Source: JAKFEW01 sp036675505 (lineage in GTDB: Bacteria > Cyanobacteriota > Sericytochromatia > S15B-MN24 > JAQBPE01). Taken from it: a DNA stretch of 64,000 nucleotides. The stretch lies in the NCBI GenBank assembly GCA_036675505.1, contig JAKFEW010000110.1, positions 1-64,000 of the forward strand. The letters are read 5' to 3'. Made by a program: the position numbers and the translations under genes. Below, in pieces: positions 9,410 to 18,382 of the stretch (positions are counted from its first letter, which is position 1; every line of letters starts with the position of its first letter). Under the pieces are notes generated by a model. That model ran no database searches. It was given only the letters and a program-made list of their open reading frames with translations, and was not told the DNA's origin.

Positions 9410-9450
9410 TTGACAGTTGTCAATTTAGAATTCATATTGACAACTGTCAA
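9410..9450 (+). promoter_or_regulatory. Promoter with two palindromic operators upstream of the lipoprotein operon
   Basis: A consensus -35 TTGACA at 9410-9415 is followed after 17 bases by CATATT at 9433-9438. Two TTGAC-N4-GTCAA palindromes are present: 9410-9423 over the -35 and 9437-9450 over the expected start site, 27 bases apart (about 2.6 helical turns). This layout is typical of repression by a dimeric regulator. The same promoter and palindrome stand before the sensor kinase at 1112-1125. Confidence 0.65.
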
Positions 9451-9497
9451 GCTTGTGTCTCAATGGATTACACGAACGGTCGCTGGAGGGACTCGCG

Positions 9498-9893
9498 ATG
9501 CGGACGACCCAGAACTTGCGCACCCAATCGGGTTTGGAGCTGTGCGATCAGATGGCGGTCTGGTCGGACGAGATGTGGCAAGGCGTGGGCGGCTGCGCGT
9601 TCGCCCTCGTCAGGCTCTATGAGCGTCACCTGGCGTACTTCAGCGCCCGCGTGCCCGAGCTGAAGACGGTGCTGGACGCCAGCACCTGGGAAGGGAGCTG
9701 CCCCTTCTGCGGCGGCCACCTGACCGTCGACGCCGTGTCCGCCTGGTGGCAATGCGAAGGCTGCAGCCGCCGGGGCGAGCCGCTCGCCATGGAGTACCAG
9801 CTGGCCGGGGGCGAGCCCGGGGCGTGGTCCCGGTGTTGCGCGACCGTTTCGATGTTGATGGACGGTTGCCCCGTCGAGGAGATCGCATGCTGA
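9498..9893 (+). CDS. Zinc-ribbon protein resembling a primase-type CHC2 finger, function unknown
   Basis: 131 aa from the ATG at 9498, with GGAGGG at 9485-9490; an upstream in-frame TTG at 9453 lies next to operator 2 and is unlikely. The centre has a four-Cys motif, CPFC at 68-71 and CEGC at 86-89, spaced with an aromatic WWQ and followed by RRGEPLAMEY. The pattern recalls the zinc ribbon of DnaG-like primases (CPFH...CFGCG..GD), with Cys in place of His. More Cys occur at the C-terminus (RCCATV, DGCPVEEIAC). No primase core is present. It is the first gene after the operator-bearing promoter and overlaps the next gene by 7 bases. A nucleic-acid-binding regulator is one guess. Confidence 0.7.
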   Translation: MRTTQNLRTQSGLELCDQMAVWSDEMWQGVGGCAFALVRLYERHLAYFSARVPELKTVLDASTWEGSCPFCGGHLTVDAVSAWWQCEGCSRRGEPLAMEYQLAGGEPGAWSRCCATVSMLMDGCPVEEIAC

Positions 9894-10411
9894 GGATCGT
9901 TTTGATGGTCTTGATCGCCGGGCTGCTGGACGGCTGTGCCGCCGTGAGCCCCGCTGCACCGATCAGCGTGGCCCCTTCGCTGGTGCTTGGCCCCGTGCCT
10001 GCGCTCACGAGCGCCAGCGGCGCCAAGGTGGCGCTGTTGACGCCGCCCGAGGCCGCGCCGCGTTCGGGCGAGTGGACGGTGACCTGGTTCATGGGCGATC
10101 AGCCGCACACGGAGCAGGTCGACCTGGCGTTCGAGCCCGATGGGTCGGTCGTCGTGGCCCAGGGCGACGAGCGCCACGCGACGCCCGCGGCGTGGACCGA
10201 CGGCCGCGTGACGTTCGAGGGCCTCATCCACCGCGAGGTGAACCAGAACAACGCCTTCAGCCGCGAGCGGTTCGAGCTGCGTGCGGTGTCCGCGGTCGAG
10301 ATGCAAGGCACGCGGTTCATCCGCGTGAACTTCCGGTGGGTCGCGTGCGAGGCGCGGGCCACCTTCTCGGCGCTGCCGCGCAAGGGTGACGCGATCGATC
10401 GCGGCGTCTGA
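9887..10411 (+). CDS. Lipoprotein of unknown function
   Basis: 174 aa from the ATG at 9887, overlapping the zinc-ribbon gene's stop (ATGCTGA), so the two are probably coupled. The start MLRIVLMVLIAGLLDGCAAV is a lipoprotein signal with lipobox LLDGC. The mature protein has a Pro/Ala-rich spacer and then a beta-rich domain with FMGDQPHTEQVDLAFEPDG and HREVNQNNAFSRERFELR. No family is recognised. It is the first of four consecutive lipoprotein genes. Confidence 0.75.
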   Translation: MLRIVLMVLIAGLLDGCAAVSPAAPISVAPSLVLGPVPALTSASGAKVALLTPPEAAPRSGEWTVTWFMGDQPHTEQVDLAFEPDGSVVVAQGDERHATPAAWTDGRVTFEGLIHREVNQNNAFSRERFELRAVSAVEMQGTRFIRVNFRWVACEARATFSALPRKGDAIDRGV

Positions 10412-10421
10412 GCCGGGCTCG

Positions 10422-12707
10422 ATGGAGTACCCAGCCTTGCGGACGCTTCACTCCTCCATCGTCGCGGCCTGCGCCCTCGCGCTCGTGCAGGGCTGCCAGA
10501 CGCCGCTGCCGATCGGGCCGCTGCCCAGCTTCACCATCCAGGCCGCCGACGCCGCCACGATCGTCGAGGCGCTCGCGACCAAGGGCAACCACGGGTGGCA
10601 GGACGCCGGCCTGACGCATGCGCCGCTGCTCGCGCGTCGCCAGGCGCAGGGGTACCGCACGCTGTCGACGCCGGTCGCTGGTCCCGCATGGTCGCGCGCC
10701 CTGCCTGCCGTATCGACGAGCGCGCCGGTCTTCCGGCGCGCCAACATGAGGAGCCTGGGGCCGACGCCGATTGCGGGCGACTGCCTGTATGTCGCGACGG
10801 AGAGCGGGGCGGGGACGCCTCAGATCTTCCGCGTCGACGCCCGCGATGGCGCCGTGATGAACGGCGCCGGCTGGGACGCGCTGGCCGGGCTGGCTTCGCC
10901 TGGCACGATCCAGCGCTCGGCCGTGCTCATGTCGGGCGACAACCGGCGGCTTTACCTGCTGACCTCGGGCGGCTACTTCATCTCGCTGGACGCCGAGAAC
11001 GGCTCGCGCCTTTACGCCGGGAAGCTCAGCACCAGCGGGTTCGGCGGCCTGGCGCCCTTCATCGACTACAGCAACGGCGGCGGCTACCCGGCGCTCGGGA
11101 GCGATGAAAACGTCTATGCCGTGGCGGCCGACGGCAGCATGTACCGGGTGAAGGTGAAGGACGGCGTGCACACGGCCACGGCCTGGCCTGCCGCCAGCGG
11201 CCCCGACGCCGCGGCCTGGGGCGCGAGCGCCAAGATCTCCTACGGGCAGGCCACCTCCGTGCGGGCGTTCCCGATCGTGTGGAACTCCCAGGCGTACTTC
11301 GGCACCCTGGACGGGCGGGTGGTGCGGGTCGATCTGCGCGGCGCCACCCCCGTCGTGACCACCTGGCGCCCGGCCGCGGGGACCAGCGCGCTTTCGCGCG
11401 GCGTGACGGCGCCGGTCGCGGTGGCCTTCGATGCGGCCTTCACGGTTTCGGACGTCTTCGTGCCATGTGGCGATCGCCTCGCCTGGATCGACGTGAAGGC
11501 GCCGATCGTCGAGGAGGCGGTGCGCGTTTCGCCGCCGCTCGCGGTGACCAAGACGACCCCGGTGCAGGGCGCGCTGGCGACCTACCCCTACGCGGCGCCG
11601 GTCACGAAGGGCCCCTACGACTGCATCGATTTCGTTTCGATCGCCGCCAAGTCCGCGCCGGCGCCGTCGCGCTGGGGCAACGGGACCGGCCGCGACGGCC
11701 GGGTCTTCGGGGCGGATGGTTACAACACCCCGACGGACGGCAACGACGTCCGTGGCTACCTCCAGTTCGAGATCCCCGTCGGGGCGTACGGCGGCGCGAT
11801 CCCGGTCGGCGGCCGGATCGATCTGTCCGCCGGCAACCTCGCGGCCAGCGCCGAGACCGTCAAGCTCTATCGCGCGAGCAACTTCATCGCCGGCACCAAC
11901 TCGTACTGGAGCGGCATGAACTACGCGCCCGACATCGACTGGTTCAACCGCCCGATCCTCGGAAGCGATCAGATCGGCGGCTTCACCGGCATGGTGAGCC
12001 CCTCCGACGCCACGACCGGGCTGCCCCGCTACGGCCTGCCGTTCAACAACCTCGAGCCCGTCGACCAGCCGACGATCGACGCCTACGCCTGGCACACCTT
12101 CGCGATGGCAAGCGCCGGCAAGCAGCGCAGCGGACCGCCGTCCGCGCCGGAGTCGAGCGAGGCCGCTCGCTGGTTCCGGGGCGTGGTCGGCGTCAACAAC
12201 GCCGAGCCCAAGCTCTTCGTCACGCTCGACAACGCCGCGCTCACCCCGACGGAAACCGGCCTCCAATGCCAGGCCGCGGTGGACGAATGGACCAAGCGGG
12301 TCTGGGTGCAGGGTTCGAACGCGCTCTTCGAGCTGAACTACACCTCGCCTCAGACGTTCACGACCCGGGAGGGCGTCTCCTTTAGCCTGACCGCGGCTGG
12401 CCGGGCGCTCGAGGGCGCCGGCGGGCCGACGACGGCCGGCACGCCGAAGCGATACGTCTTCCCGCGGGGCAACGTCTTGTTCACGGGCACCCGCGCCGTC
12501 GTCGTCGACAGCGATCCCGCCACGAACCGCTTCTTCCTGAACGACTTCAAGGTGCCGCTCGCGTCGTCGGCCGATGCGCTGGAGTACCACTACGCGGCGC
12601 CGGCCGGTTCGGGGCAGATCGGCGAGCAGATGCTCTTCGACTACCACGCCGGCAGCGCGTACATGACCGGGCGGGACAACACGCTTCGCCGGGTGGATAT
12701 CCGGTGA
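10422..12707 (+). CDS. Lipoprotein with propeller-like repeats and DNRLRE-like domain
   Basis: 761 aa from the ATG at 10422, giving signal MEYPALRTLHSSIVAACALA and lipobox VQGC. Residues about 100-350 contain repeated blades (SGDNRRLYLLTSGGYFISLD, NVYAVAADGSMYRVKV) of a PQQ-like or quinoprotein-type beta-propeller. The middle (about 400-600) has an extracellular beta-sandwich-like stretch, DVRGYLQFEIPVG with LYRASNFIAGTNSYW, resembling DNRLRE domains found in secreted bacterial proteins. The C-terminus returns to blade-like sequence (AYMTGRDNTLRRVDIR). A start 12 codons earlier is possible but would overlap the previous gene. It is clearly paralogous to the lipoprotein at 14151. The next gene overlaps it by 4 bases. 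Confidence 0.8.
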   Translation: MEYPALRTLHSSIVAACALALVQGCQTPLPIGPLPSFTIQAADAATIVEALATKGNHGWQDAGLTHAPLLARRQAQGYRTLSTPVAGPAWSRALPAVSTSAPVFRRANMRSLGPTPIAGDCLYVATESGAGTPQIFRVDARDGAVMNGAGWDALAGLASPGTIQRSAVLMSGDNRRLYLLTSGGYFISLDAENGSRLYAGKLSTSGFGGLAPFIDYSNGGGYPALGSDENVYAVAADGSMYRVKVKDGVHTATAWPAASGPDAAAWGASAKISYGQATSVRAFPIVWNSQAYFGTLDGRVVRVDLRGATPVVTTWRPAAGTSALSRGVTAPVAVAFDAAFTVSDVFVPCGDRLAWIDVKAPIVEEAVRVSPPLAVTKTTPVQGALATYPYAAPVTKGPYDCIDFVSIAAKSAPAPSRWGNGTGRDGRVFGADGYNTPTDGNDVRGYLQFEIPVGAYGGAIPVGGRIDLSAGNLAASAETVKLYRASNFIAGTNSYWSGMNYAPDIDWFNRPILGSDQIGGFTGMVSPSDATTGLPRYGLPFNNLEPVDQPTIDAYAWHTFAMASAGKQRSGPPSAPESSEAARWFRGVVGVNNAEPKLFVTLDNAALTPTETGLQCQAAVDEWTKRVWVQGSNALFELNYTSPQTFTTREGVSFSLTAAGRALEGAGGPTTAGTPKRYVFPRGNVLFTGTRAVVVDSDPATNRFFLNDFKVPLASSADALEYHYAAPAGSGQIGEQMLFDYHAGSAYMTGRDNTLRRVDIR

Positions 12708-14116
12708 GCGGGCGGTCGCGCCCGATGCGGGCGGCCACGGCGCCGGTGATCGCGCTGTTGCTGTGCGGATGCCAGGTGGCGCCGGCAGCGCCCCGGAACC
12801 CAGCGCCCGCCATGGTCTTCGATCGGATCGCAACCGGACCCATGGCCACGCCCGGCGCCCAAACACCCGTCGGCGCCGAAGCTCGGCCGCCGTTGCCGCT
12901 CGAGTGGAGCGCGGGGGGCCGCCCGGCGGTCCCGTTCCCCCGGGAGGTGGCCACGAACGTGCGGATCGACGCCGACCGGCCGGCGACGGTCGGCGAGACC
13001 CTGCACGGCGGCTCGGGCCGCTCCGGCGGCTCGGCCGGGCCGGGGGATCCGGCCGACCAGGTCGACCTGGCCACCGACGCGTTTCTCGTGTCGCCCGATG
13101 GCCGGCCGGTGCGCGTGATGCCTGGCGACGCCGTGCCGATTCCCGCACGGCTGGCCGGCCTTTGGTCCTACTTCGCGCCGGGGCGGGTGCCGACCTCGAT
13201 CGAGCTGAGCGACGGCCCGGCGCCGATCCTGCACCCGAGCGCCGTCGAGCCTGTGGCCGCGACGGTCTACGCGGCCGAGGTCTTCGGGCGCGTGAACCCG
13301 CCCGCGGCCGGGGTGGTGGTCGCGTATTGCGCGCCCGGCCGCCGCAGCTACCCCGCCGTGGCGTCGGAGCCGGACGGGAGCTTCCGCCTGATCGTCGAGG
13401 TGGCGGGGCCCGAGGATGGCGTCTTGCTCGCGCGCGCGGGGACGACGCTGCGGGCGCTGCGGGCGACGCAGGTCGAGCCCGGCGCGCTTGTCGAGGTGCC
13501 GACCTTGGATCTGGTCGCGCCGACCACCGCGGCGAGCAGCCTGCCCCAACCGCCTGCTGGCCTCGCCATCGTCGAGCGCGCCATCGTCGCGATCGTGCCC
13601 ACCGGCTCCGGCGCGTTCCCGCTGCCGCTCTGGTCGAGCGACGCCGCACCCTTCGAGGGGCCGACGGCTTACCCGTTGCCCGAGGTCCCCCTCGCCAGCC
13701 GGCTGGTCGCGCTCGACCCCACCGGGTCATCCGGCAGCGCCGTGAGCGGGCCGGTGGACGAGCCGTCCGCGTTCCTGCCGCCGCCGGACCTGGCCGGGCT
13801 ACCTGCCAGCCTGGCGGCCGGTGCCACGCTCGCGTGGCCCGCCGTTCCCGGCGCGACGCTCTACACGCTGCGCCTGACCAGCCCCGCAGCTGCGGCCCCG
13901 CTGTGGGAAGCGGCGGTCCATTCGCCCCGCGTGGCGCTGCCGCAGGTGCGGCTCGATCCCCGCATGGCGCTCGAGGTCGCGGCCTGGGACGTGGCTGGCC
14001 TCACCACCTACTCCGTCGCCAGCCTGCGGGCGCTGCGGCTGCCCGACGGCCTGCCCGATCGGGTGGGCCGGCGGAGCTGGTCGACCCGATTCTTCGGCCC
14101 CGCCATCAAGCCCTGA
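12704..14116 (+). CDS. Lipoprotein with carboxypeptidase-regulatory-like and FN3-like regions
   Basis: 470 aa from a GTG that overlaps the previous stop by 4 bases. The N-terminal signal APVIALLLCGCQVAPA carries a lipobox-like LCGC. A long Pro/Gly-rich spacer follows, then a CarboxypepD-regulatory-like part at about residues 185-270 (VFGRVNPPAAGVVVAYC, SEPDGSFRLIVEV). Near the C-terminus AGATLAWPAVPGATLYTLRL is typical of fibronectin type III-like repeats in surface proteins. It is one of four consecutive lipoprotein genes, placed between the two propeller/DNRLRE paralogues, which suggests a joint surface assembly. No enzymatic motif is seen. Confidence 0.75.
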   Translation: MSGRSRPMRAATAPVIALLLCGCQVAPAAPRNPAPAMVFDRIATGPMATPGAQTPVGAEARPPLPLEWSAGGRPAVPFPREVATNVRIDADRPATVGETLHGGSGRSGGSAGPGDPADQVDLATDAFLVSPDGRPVRVMPGDAVPIPARLAGLWSYFAPGRVPTSIELSDGPAPILHPSAVEPVAATVYAAEVFGRVNPPAAGVVVAYCAPGRRSYPAVASEPDGSFRLIVEVAGPEDGVLLARAGTTLRALRATQVEPGALVEVPTLDLVAPTTAASSLPQPPAGLAIVERAIVAIVPTGSGAFPLPLWSSDAAPFEGPTAYPLPEVPLASRLVALDPTGSSGSAVSGPVDEPSAFLPPPDLAGLPASLAAGATLAWPAVPGATLYTLRLTSPAAAAPLWEAAVHSPRVALPQVRLDPRMALEVAAWDVAGLTTYSVASLRALRLPDGLPDRVGRRSWSTRFFGPAIKP

Positions 14117-14150
14117 CCGTCGAGAGAAGCGAGAAGAGAGAGGAAATTCG

Positions 14151-16469
14151 ATGAAGCCTTATGCCGCGGCCCGTGTCACCACGGGCCTCCTGGCCGCTGC
14201 CTGCGTGGCGGCCTGCCAACCCCCGATCGTCGGCCCGCGCGCGCAAACGAGCCAGCCGACCCCGGTCTCGCTGACCGAGCCCGATGCCTACGACTGGAGC
14301 ACCTCGCGCGTCACGAGCCGCATCGTCGCCGAGCGGCAGGCGGCCCACTTCCGCCGCCGGGTCCTGGCCTACCCGGACTCGAGCCCCGCCTGGGCCGGCG
14401 GCCTGGGCCTCGCGGGCTTCGGCTGCGACGTGGCGGATACGGCCCCGAACGGTCCGGCGGTGGCGTTCCCGGCCACCGGCGCGCTGGTCAACAAGCTCTT
14501 CTTCCTGACCCGCGCGGGCGTGCTGATCAAGCTCGACCGGCTGACGCCGACCAACTACGACCGCCTGGACCTGGGTCGGACGTGCTCGCGCACCTCGGTC
14601 ACGATGAGCCCCTACTCGACCCGCGTGTACCTGCTCGCCGACGACGGGACCTTCGCCGTGGTGGATGCCACGACGATGCAGATCCTGGCGACCGCCTCGG
14701 TGCCGGGCGGCTTCGGCACGGCGCCGGTGGTGGATCGGGGCGCGAGCGCGCCCGACGACAGCCGCGACGTCGTCTACGTGCCGGCGAACGACGGCAGCGT
14801 CCACTCGTTCGTGGTGACGCGGAACGCCGAGGATGCGGGGGTGCAGCTCGCCGCCCCGACCGTCCACGCTGTCGCGACCCAGGTGGCGCCGCTCGCGGGG
14901 ACGCGGCGCATCGCCGCGCCGGCGCTCGCGCTCGACGGCATGCTCTACGTGGGCGACCAGGCCGGGAACTTCCATGTCTACGACACGGCCGATCCGACCC
15001 GCTCGTTCATCTACGCCGTCGGCGCGCCGGTGACCACGCCGCCCGCGCTGGTCTTGCAAGACGGCTCCTACGAGGTGACGGACGCCGACGGCAACCCGAA
15101 GCCCGTCGGCTACGGCGAGCCCGTCTACGCCTTCGTGTCCGCGGGCGCCGCGTGCGCCTGGATCGACCTGCACGATACGACCACGACGTATTCCCAGGCC
15201 CTGCGGATCGACGACAACGACCCCACCCGCACCTTCGGCTACCTCCGTGATTACGCCTTCAGCACCGCGGGCTCGACCCAGACCTGGGCCGCAGCCGACG
15301 GCGGCAACGTCAACACGGAAGCGCCCGACCGCCCGTTGCCGGGCTACGCGCCCAACATCTGGTCGAACGACTTCCTGGTGCCTGCCGGCACGAACACCAC
15401 GGAAACCGCGGGCGCTGCGGCCGGCGGGCCGGTGAAGAGCTTCCTCCGGTTCCAACCCGCCGGCGCTGCGGCTGTGGGCGGCGTGGTCGCGAAGGCGACG
15501 CTGACGCTGACGGCGGCCGTCGATCAGGCCTGCCGGCCCGCGCGCATCAAGCCTGCCTCCTCGTTCTTCCGCGGCACGGCCGAGCGCTGGGCGAGCGATC
15601 GCCTGACCAACGCCAACCGCCCGGCCGTCGGCCCGGCCGAGGCCGGGACCTACCTGTCGGGTGGCGTCTCGGCGGCCGGCAACGTGACGTTCAAGAAGCA
15701 GCGGGCTTACCAGTGGGACGTCACGAAGGCCTTCACGAGCGCCTCGACCGACTACGCGCTGGCGCTGGATTACGATGCCTACGGCGACGCGGTGCTCTGG
15801 CCCGAGGGGCCGGTCGGCGGCGCGACGGGCAAGAAGGCCAAGAAGGCCCACCAGGTCGAGGCGATCAAGTTCGTCAACAACCCACTGAACGCCAACGGCT
15901 CGCCTGCGATCGCCCGCGATGAGCGGCCGGTGCTCGAGCTCACCATCTCGTCCACGGCGATGCCCGCCGCCTCGATCGAGACCGCGCCGGTCGTCGATCC
16001 GGTCACGCGGCGGGTGTACGTCTTCTACACGAACGCGCTGTACGCGCTCGACTTCTCGAGCCCGGAAGCGTGGAGCGACACCGATCCCACCGGCCAGCCG
16101 CACACGCTCTTCAACGTGGCGTACCACGGCGCCCTGGCCAACGGGGGGGGCACGCACGACGGCAAGAAGCGCTTCGTGTCGAACATGACCGACCCGCTCC
16201 TGAGCCACGATCGCACCGCCGCCTACGTGCTCGACCGCTACCCGGCGGTCGACGGCAGCGCACCCACCACGTGGAACTACGCGGTCTCGAAGATCGCGCT
16301 GCCGTTGTCGCCGACGGGCGATCGGCGCGTGCCCGGCACGGCCGCGATCGCAGGCGTCCCTGGCGACGCGAGCGTCTCCATGCTCCTCGACCCGCTCAAC
16401 AAGCTGCGGACGGGCGGCAACGTGTACCTCGGCCTGGGCGACGGCAAGCTCTACCAGGTCGATCCATGA
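14151..16469 (+). CDS. Lipoprotein with propeller-like repeats and DNRLRE-like domain (paralogue of 10422)
   Basis: 772 aa, with AGAGAGGAAA in front of the ATG. The signal MKPYAAARVTTGLLAAACVA leads to lipobox VAAC. Residues about 90-330 have propeller blades (MSPYSTRVYLLADDGTFAVV, VVYVPANDGSVHSFVV, LDGMLYVGDQAGNFHVYD). A beta-rich domain between about 390 and 610 (VKSFLRFQPAG, FFRGTAERWASDRLTNANRP, YQWDVTKAFTS) has the DNRLRE-like pattern. A short final part repeats blade sequence (VYLGLGDGKLYQVDP). Architecture matches the lipoprotein at 10422, so the pair arose by duplication. The following response regulator starts inside this stop codon (ATGA). Confidence 0.8.
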   Translation: MKPYAAARVTTGLLAAACVAACQPPIVGPRAQTSQPTPVSLTEPDAYDWSTSRVTSRIVAERQAAHFRRRVLAYPDSSPAWAGGLGLAGFGCDVADTAPNGPAVAFPATGALVNKLFFLTRAGVLIKLDRLTPTNYDRLDLGRTCSRTSVTMSPYSTRVYLLADDGTFAVVDATTMQILATASVPGGFGTAPVVDRGASAPDDSRDVVYVPANDGSVHSFVVTRNAEDAGVQLAAPTVHAVATQVAPLAGTRRIAAPALALDGMLYVGDQAGNFHVYDTADPTRSFIYAVGAPVTTPPALVLQDGSYEVTDADGNPKPVGYGEPVYAFVSAGAACAWIDLHDTTTTYSQALRIDDNDPTRTFGYLRDYAFSTAGSTQTWAAADGGNVNTEAPDRPLPGYAPNIWSNDFLVPAGTNTTETAGAAAGGPVKSFLRFQPAGAAAVGGVVAKATLTLTAAVDQACRPARIKPASSFFRGTAERWASDRLTNANRPAVGPAEAGTYLSGGVSAAGNVTFKKQRAYQWDVTKAFTSASTDYALALDYDAYGDAVLWPEGPVGGATGKKAKKAHQVEAIKFVNNPLNANGSPAIARDERPVLELTISSTAMPAASIETAPVVDPVTRRVYVFYTNALYALDFSSPEAWSDTDPTGQPHTLFNVAYHGALANGGGTHDGKKRFVSNMTDPLLSHDRTAAYVLDRYPAVDGSAPTTWNYAVSKIALPLSPTGDRRVPGTAAIAGVPGDASVSMLLDPLNKLRTGGNVYLGLGDGKLYQVDP

Positions 16470-16885
16470 GTCGAATTCCTGAGCCCAGTTCGGAAAAAGC
16501 TGACGGCGGCCACTCGCCCAGGACGCTGCTCCTGGTCGACGACGATCCCGTCGGGCTGGAAACCACGGAATTCATCCTGGCCCTGGAGGGGTACCGGGTC
16601 ATGACGGCAACGACTGGAGAGGAGGCGCTCGCCGTGTTGCGGCGGGCGCACCCGCCGCTCCTGCTATTGGACGTGATGATGCCGGACGCCGACGGCTTCG
16701 AGGTGTGCCGCCGGATCCGGCGTGATCCGGTCCTGAGCGGCGTCCACGTGATCGTGTGGACCGCCCGCGGCCACCGGACGGATGAGGCGATGGCCCTCGA
16801 CGCTGGCGCCGACGAGTTCTACCGCAAGCCGTTTGACGCCGAGACGCTTCTCGAACGGCTCGACGTCCTCTTCAAATGTGGATGA
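16466..16885 (+). CDS. Single-domain response regulator
   Basis: 139 aa, starting in a 4-base overlap with the lipoprotein gene. It is a receiver domain only: acidic pocket LLVDDDP, phospho-acceptor Asp in LLLDVMMPD, switch Thr in VIVWTARG and Lys in YRKPF. No output domain follows. It closely resembles the receiver at 21898-22275 (shared ETT-FIL--EGY and CR-IRRDP--S), which suggests gene duplication. Being last in the lipoprotein operon, it may respond to the sensor kinase whose promoter shares the palindromic operator at 9410; this pairing is inference. Another possible partner is the phosphatase gene just downstream. Confidence 0.9.
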   Translation: MSRIPEPSSEKADGGHSPRTLLLVDDDPVGLETTEFILALEGYRVMTATTGEEALAVLRRAHPPLLLLDVMMPDADGFEVCRRIRRDPVLSGVHVIVWTARGHRTDEAMALDAGADEFYRKPFDAETLLERLDVLFKCG

Positions 16886-16921
16886 CGCGCCCGCGCTGCA
16901 CCGAACCCCGCCGGTCGACGG

Positions 16922-18382
16922 TCAGCCGATTTTCAAGACGACAGCGGTCTGATCGTCGGCCTGGGGGGCGCCCCCCGTGTAAGCGCGGCAGGCCTCGAAC
17001 AACGCCCCGATGATCGCGGCCGGCTCTCGCGCCACGACCTCGCGGAACCGTTCGGACAGCGCCGCCTCGCCAAACGGCGCCCCCTCGGGCGAACGCGCCT
17101 CGATCAAGCCGTCCGTGTAAAGCAGGAGCGCGTCACCCGCGCGAAGCGCGAGGTGCCCTTCTTCGTAACGGCCATCGGCATCCAGGCCAGCCGGCAGGCC
17201 CGAGACCCGCGGCAAGGGGGTCACCGCGCCGTCGCGCCAAAGGAGCGGCGCCGGGTGCCCCAGCGACGCCCAGGTCATGCGCCTGGCGCCGGGCGCGATC
17301 CGGACGTGGACCGCCGTGACGTACCGGCCGGAATCGCCGACCTGGCGACCGATCTGGGCGTTGGTGAACGCCGCGATCGCTGCAGGCGTCGAGGCGGCCA
17401 GGTCCTGGACGTGGAGCAAGTTGAGGAAGCTGCCGATGAGCAGCCCGGCGCCGACGCCATGGCCGGACACGTCGGCGATCACGACGTCCAGGCCCGCCGC
17501 ATGGCCGACGTAGTCGAAGCCGTCGCCGCCCACCATGTGGGCGATGCGAACGTCGGCTGCCAGGCGGACGCCGGGGAAGTCTGGCGGGCCTGCTGGCATG
17601 CTGGCTCGCTGGATTTCGGCGGCGAGCTCCAGCTCGCGCATGAGCGCCGCCGAGCTGACCTTCTCGCGAATCATGTAGCGCAGGCGCAGGGCCTGGGCGA
17701 TCTGGTCGCCGACGTTGGAGAGGAACTTGAGGTTCGTCGCCAGGGCCAGGTCCGGTGAGCCCACGAGCGCGAGCACGCCCAGGGGGCGGTCGCCGTCGCG
17801 CAGCGGGATCTCCACCTGGCACCGGCCCGCGGCCGTGCGGATGACCGGCTCGTCCACCGGGCCGAGGGCGGCCGGCGTGAGCGGCGCGCCCGCTTCGGGG
17901 TAGGCGGCGACCAGCGTGAGCGCCTGCTCGCCGGTGAGGTAGATGGCGGCTCGCTCGGCCTGGAGCACATGGACCAGCTGCTTGACGATCGCGTCGGCGG
18001 TGGCCTCGACCTCCGTCTCGTCCCGCAGGACCTGCCGAAGCCCGTGGAGGAAGTTGGTTTCCTTCCAGCCGGCCGCGAGGCGCCGCGAGAAGTCATGGAT
18101 GGCGAGCCTGGCCTCGGCATGGGCGCCGACCGTCGCCAGAAGCACCGTCCGGGTCTCGCCGGGCGTGATGGCCGGCAAATGCAGCCGCCCGAGGGTCTCG
18201 CCGCGCACGACGATCGGCTGGACGTCAGACAGCCGTTCAGGCTCCGCACCCGCCAAAAGGTCGCCCGCCGGTGAGGTCACGGCGAACGTGACGCCGAGTA
18301 CGCGTGCCAGCGGCTCGAGCCAGCTCGAGAGGTCGTCGCGGCGCAGCACCATCGACCCCCTGGGCGCCACCTTCGATCGCAT
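16922..18382 (-). CDS. GAF-PP2C (SpoIIE/RsbU-type) serine/threonine phosphatase
   Basis: 486 aa from the ATG at 18382; an in-frame ATG at 18352, just behind AGGGGG, is an alternative. The N-terminal 250 residues hold a sensor region with a GAF-like domain (VHVLQAERAAIYL, IPLRDGDRPLGVLALVG). A C-terminal PP2C/SpoIIE domain follows, with VGGDGFDYV, IADVSGHGVGAGLLI, LLLYTDGLIEAR and DDQTAVVLKIG, so the metal-binding Asp residues are intact. Such enzymes dephosphorylate STAS antagonists and so free a sigma factor or other output. It is divergent from the STAS and RsbW-like genes, which supports a partner-switching module. Confidence 0.9.
   Translation of the reverse strand: MRSKVAPRGSMVLRRDDLSSWLEPLARVLGVTFAVTSPAGDLLAGAEPERLSDVQPIVVRGETLGRLHLPAITPGETRTVLLATVGAHAEARLAIHDFSRRLAAGWKETNFLHGLRQVLRDETEVEATADAIVKQLVHVLQAERAAIYLTGEQALTLVAAYPEAGAPLTPAALGPVDEPVIRTAAGRCQVEIPLRDGDRPLGVLALVGSPDLALATNLKFLSNVGDQIAQALRLRYMIREKVSSAALMRELELAAEIQRASMPAGPPDFPGVRLAADVRIAHMVGGDGFDYVGHAAGLDVVIADVSGHGVGAGLLIGSFLNLLHVQDLAASTPAAIAAFTNAQIGRQVGDSGRYVTAVHVRIAPGARRMTWASLGHPAPLLWRDGAVTPLPRVSGLPAGLDADGRYEEGHLALRAGDALLLYTDGLIEARSPEGAPFGEAALSERFREVVAREPAAIIGALFEACRAYTGGAPQADDQTAVVLKIG

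Noticed and set aside
10317..13730. 1137-codon open frame on the minus strand
   Set aside because: It is antisense to two convincing lipoprotein genes, is dominated by Arg/Ala/Pro/Gly, and has no recognisable domain or ribosome binding site. Long antisense frames are expected at this GC content.
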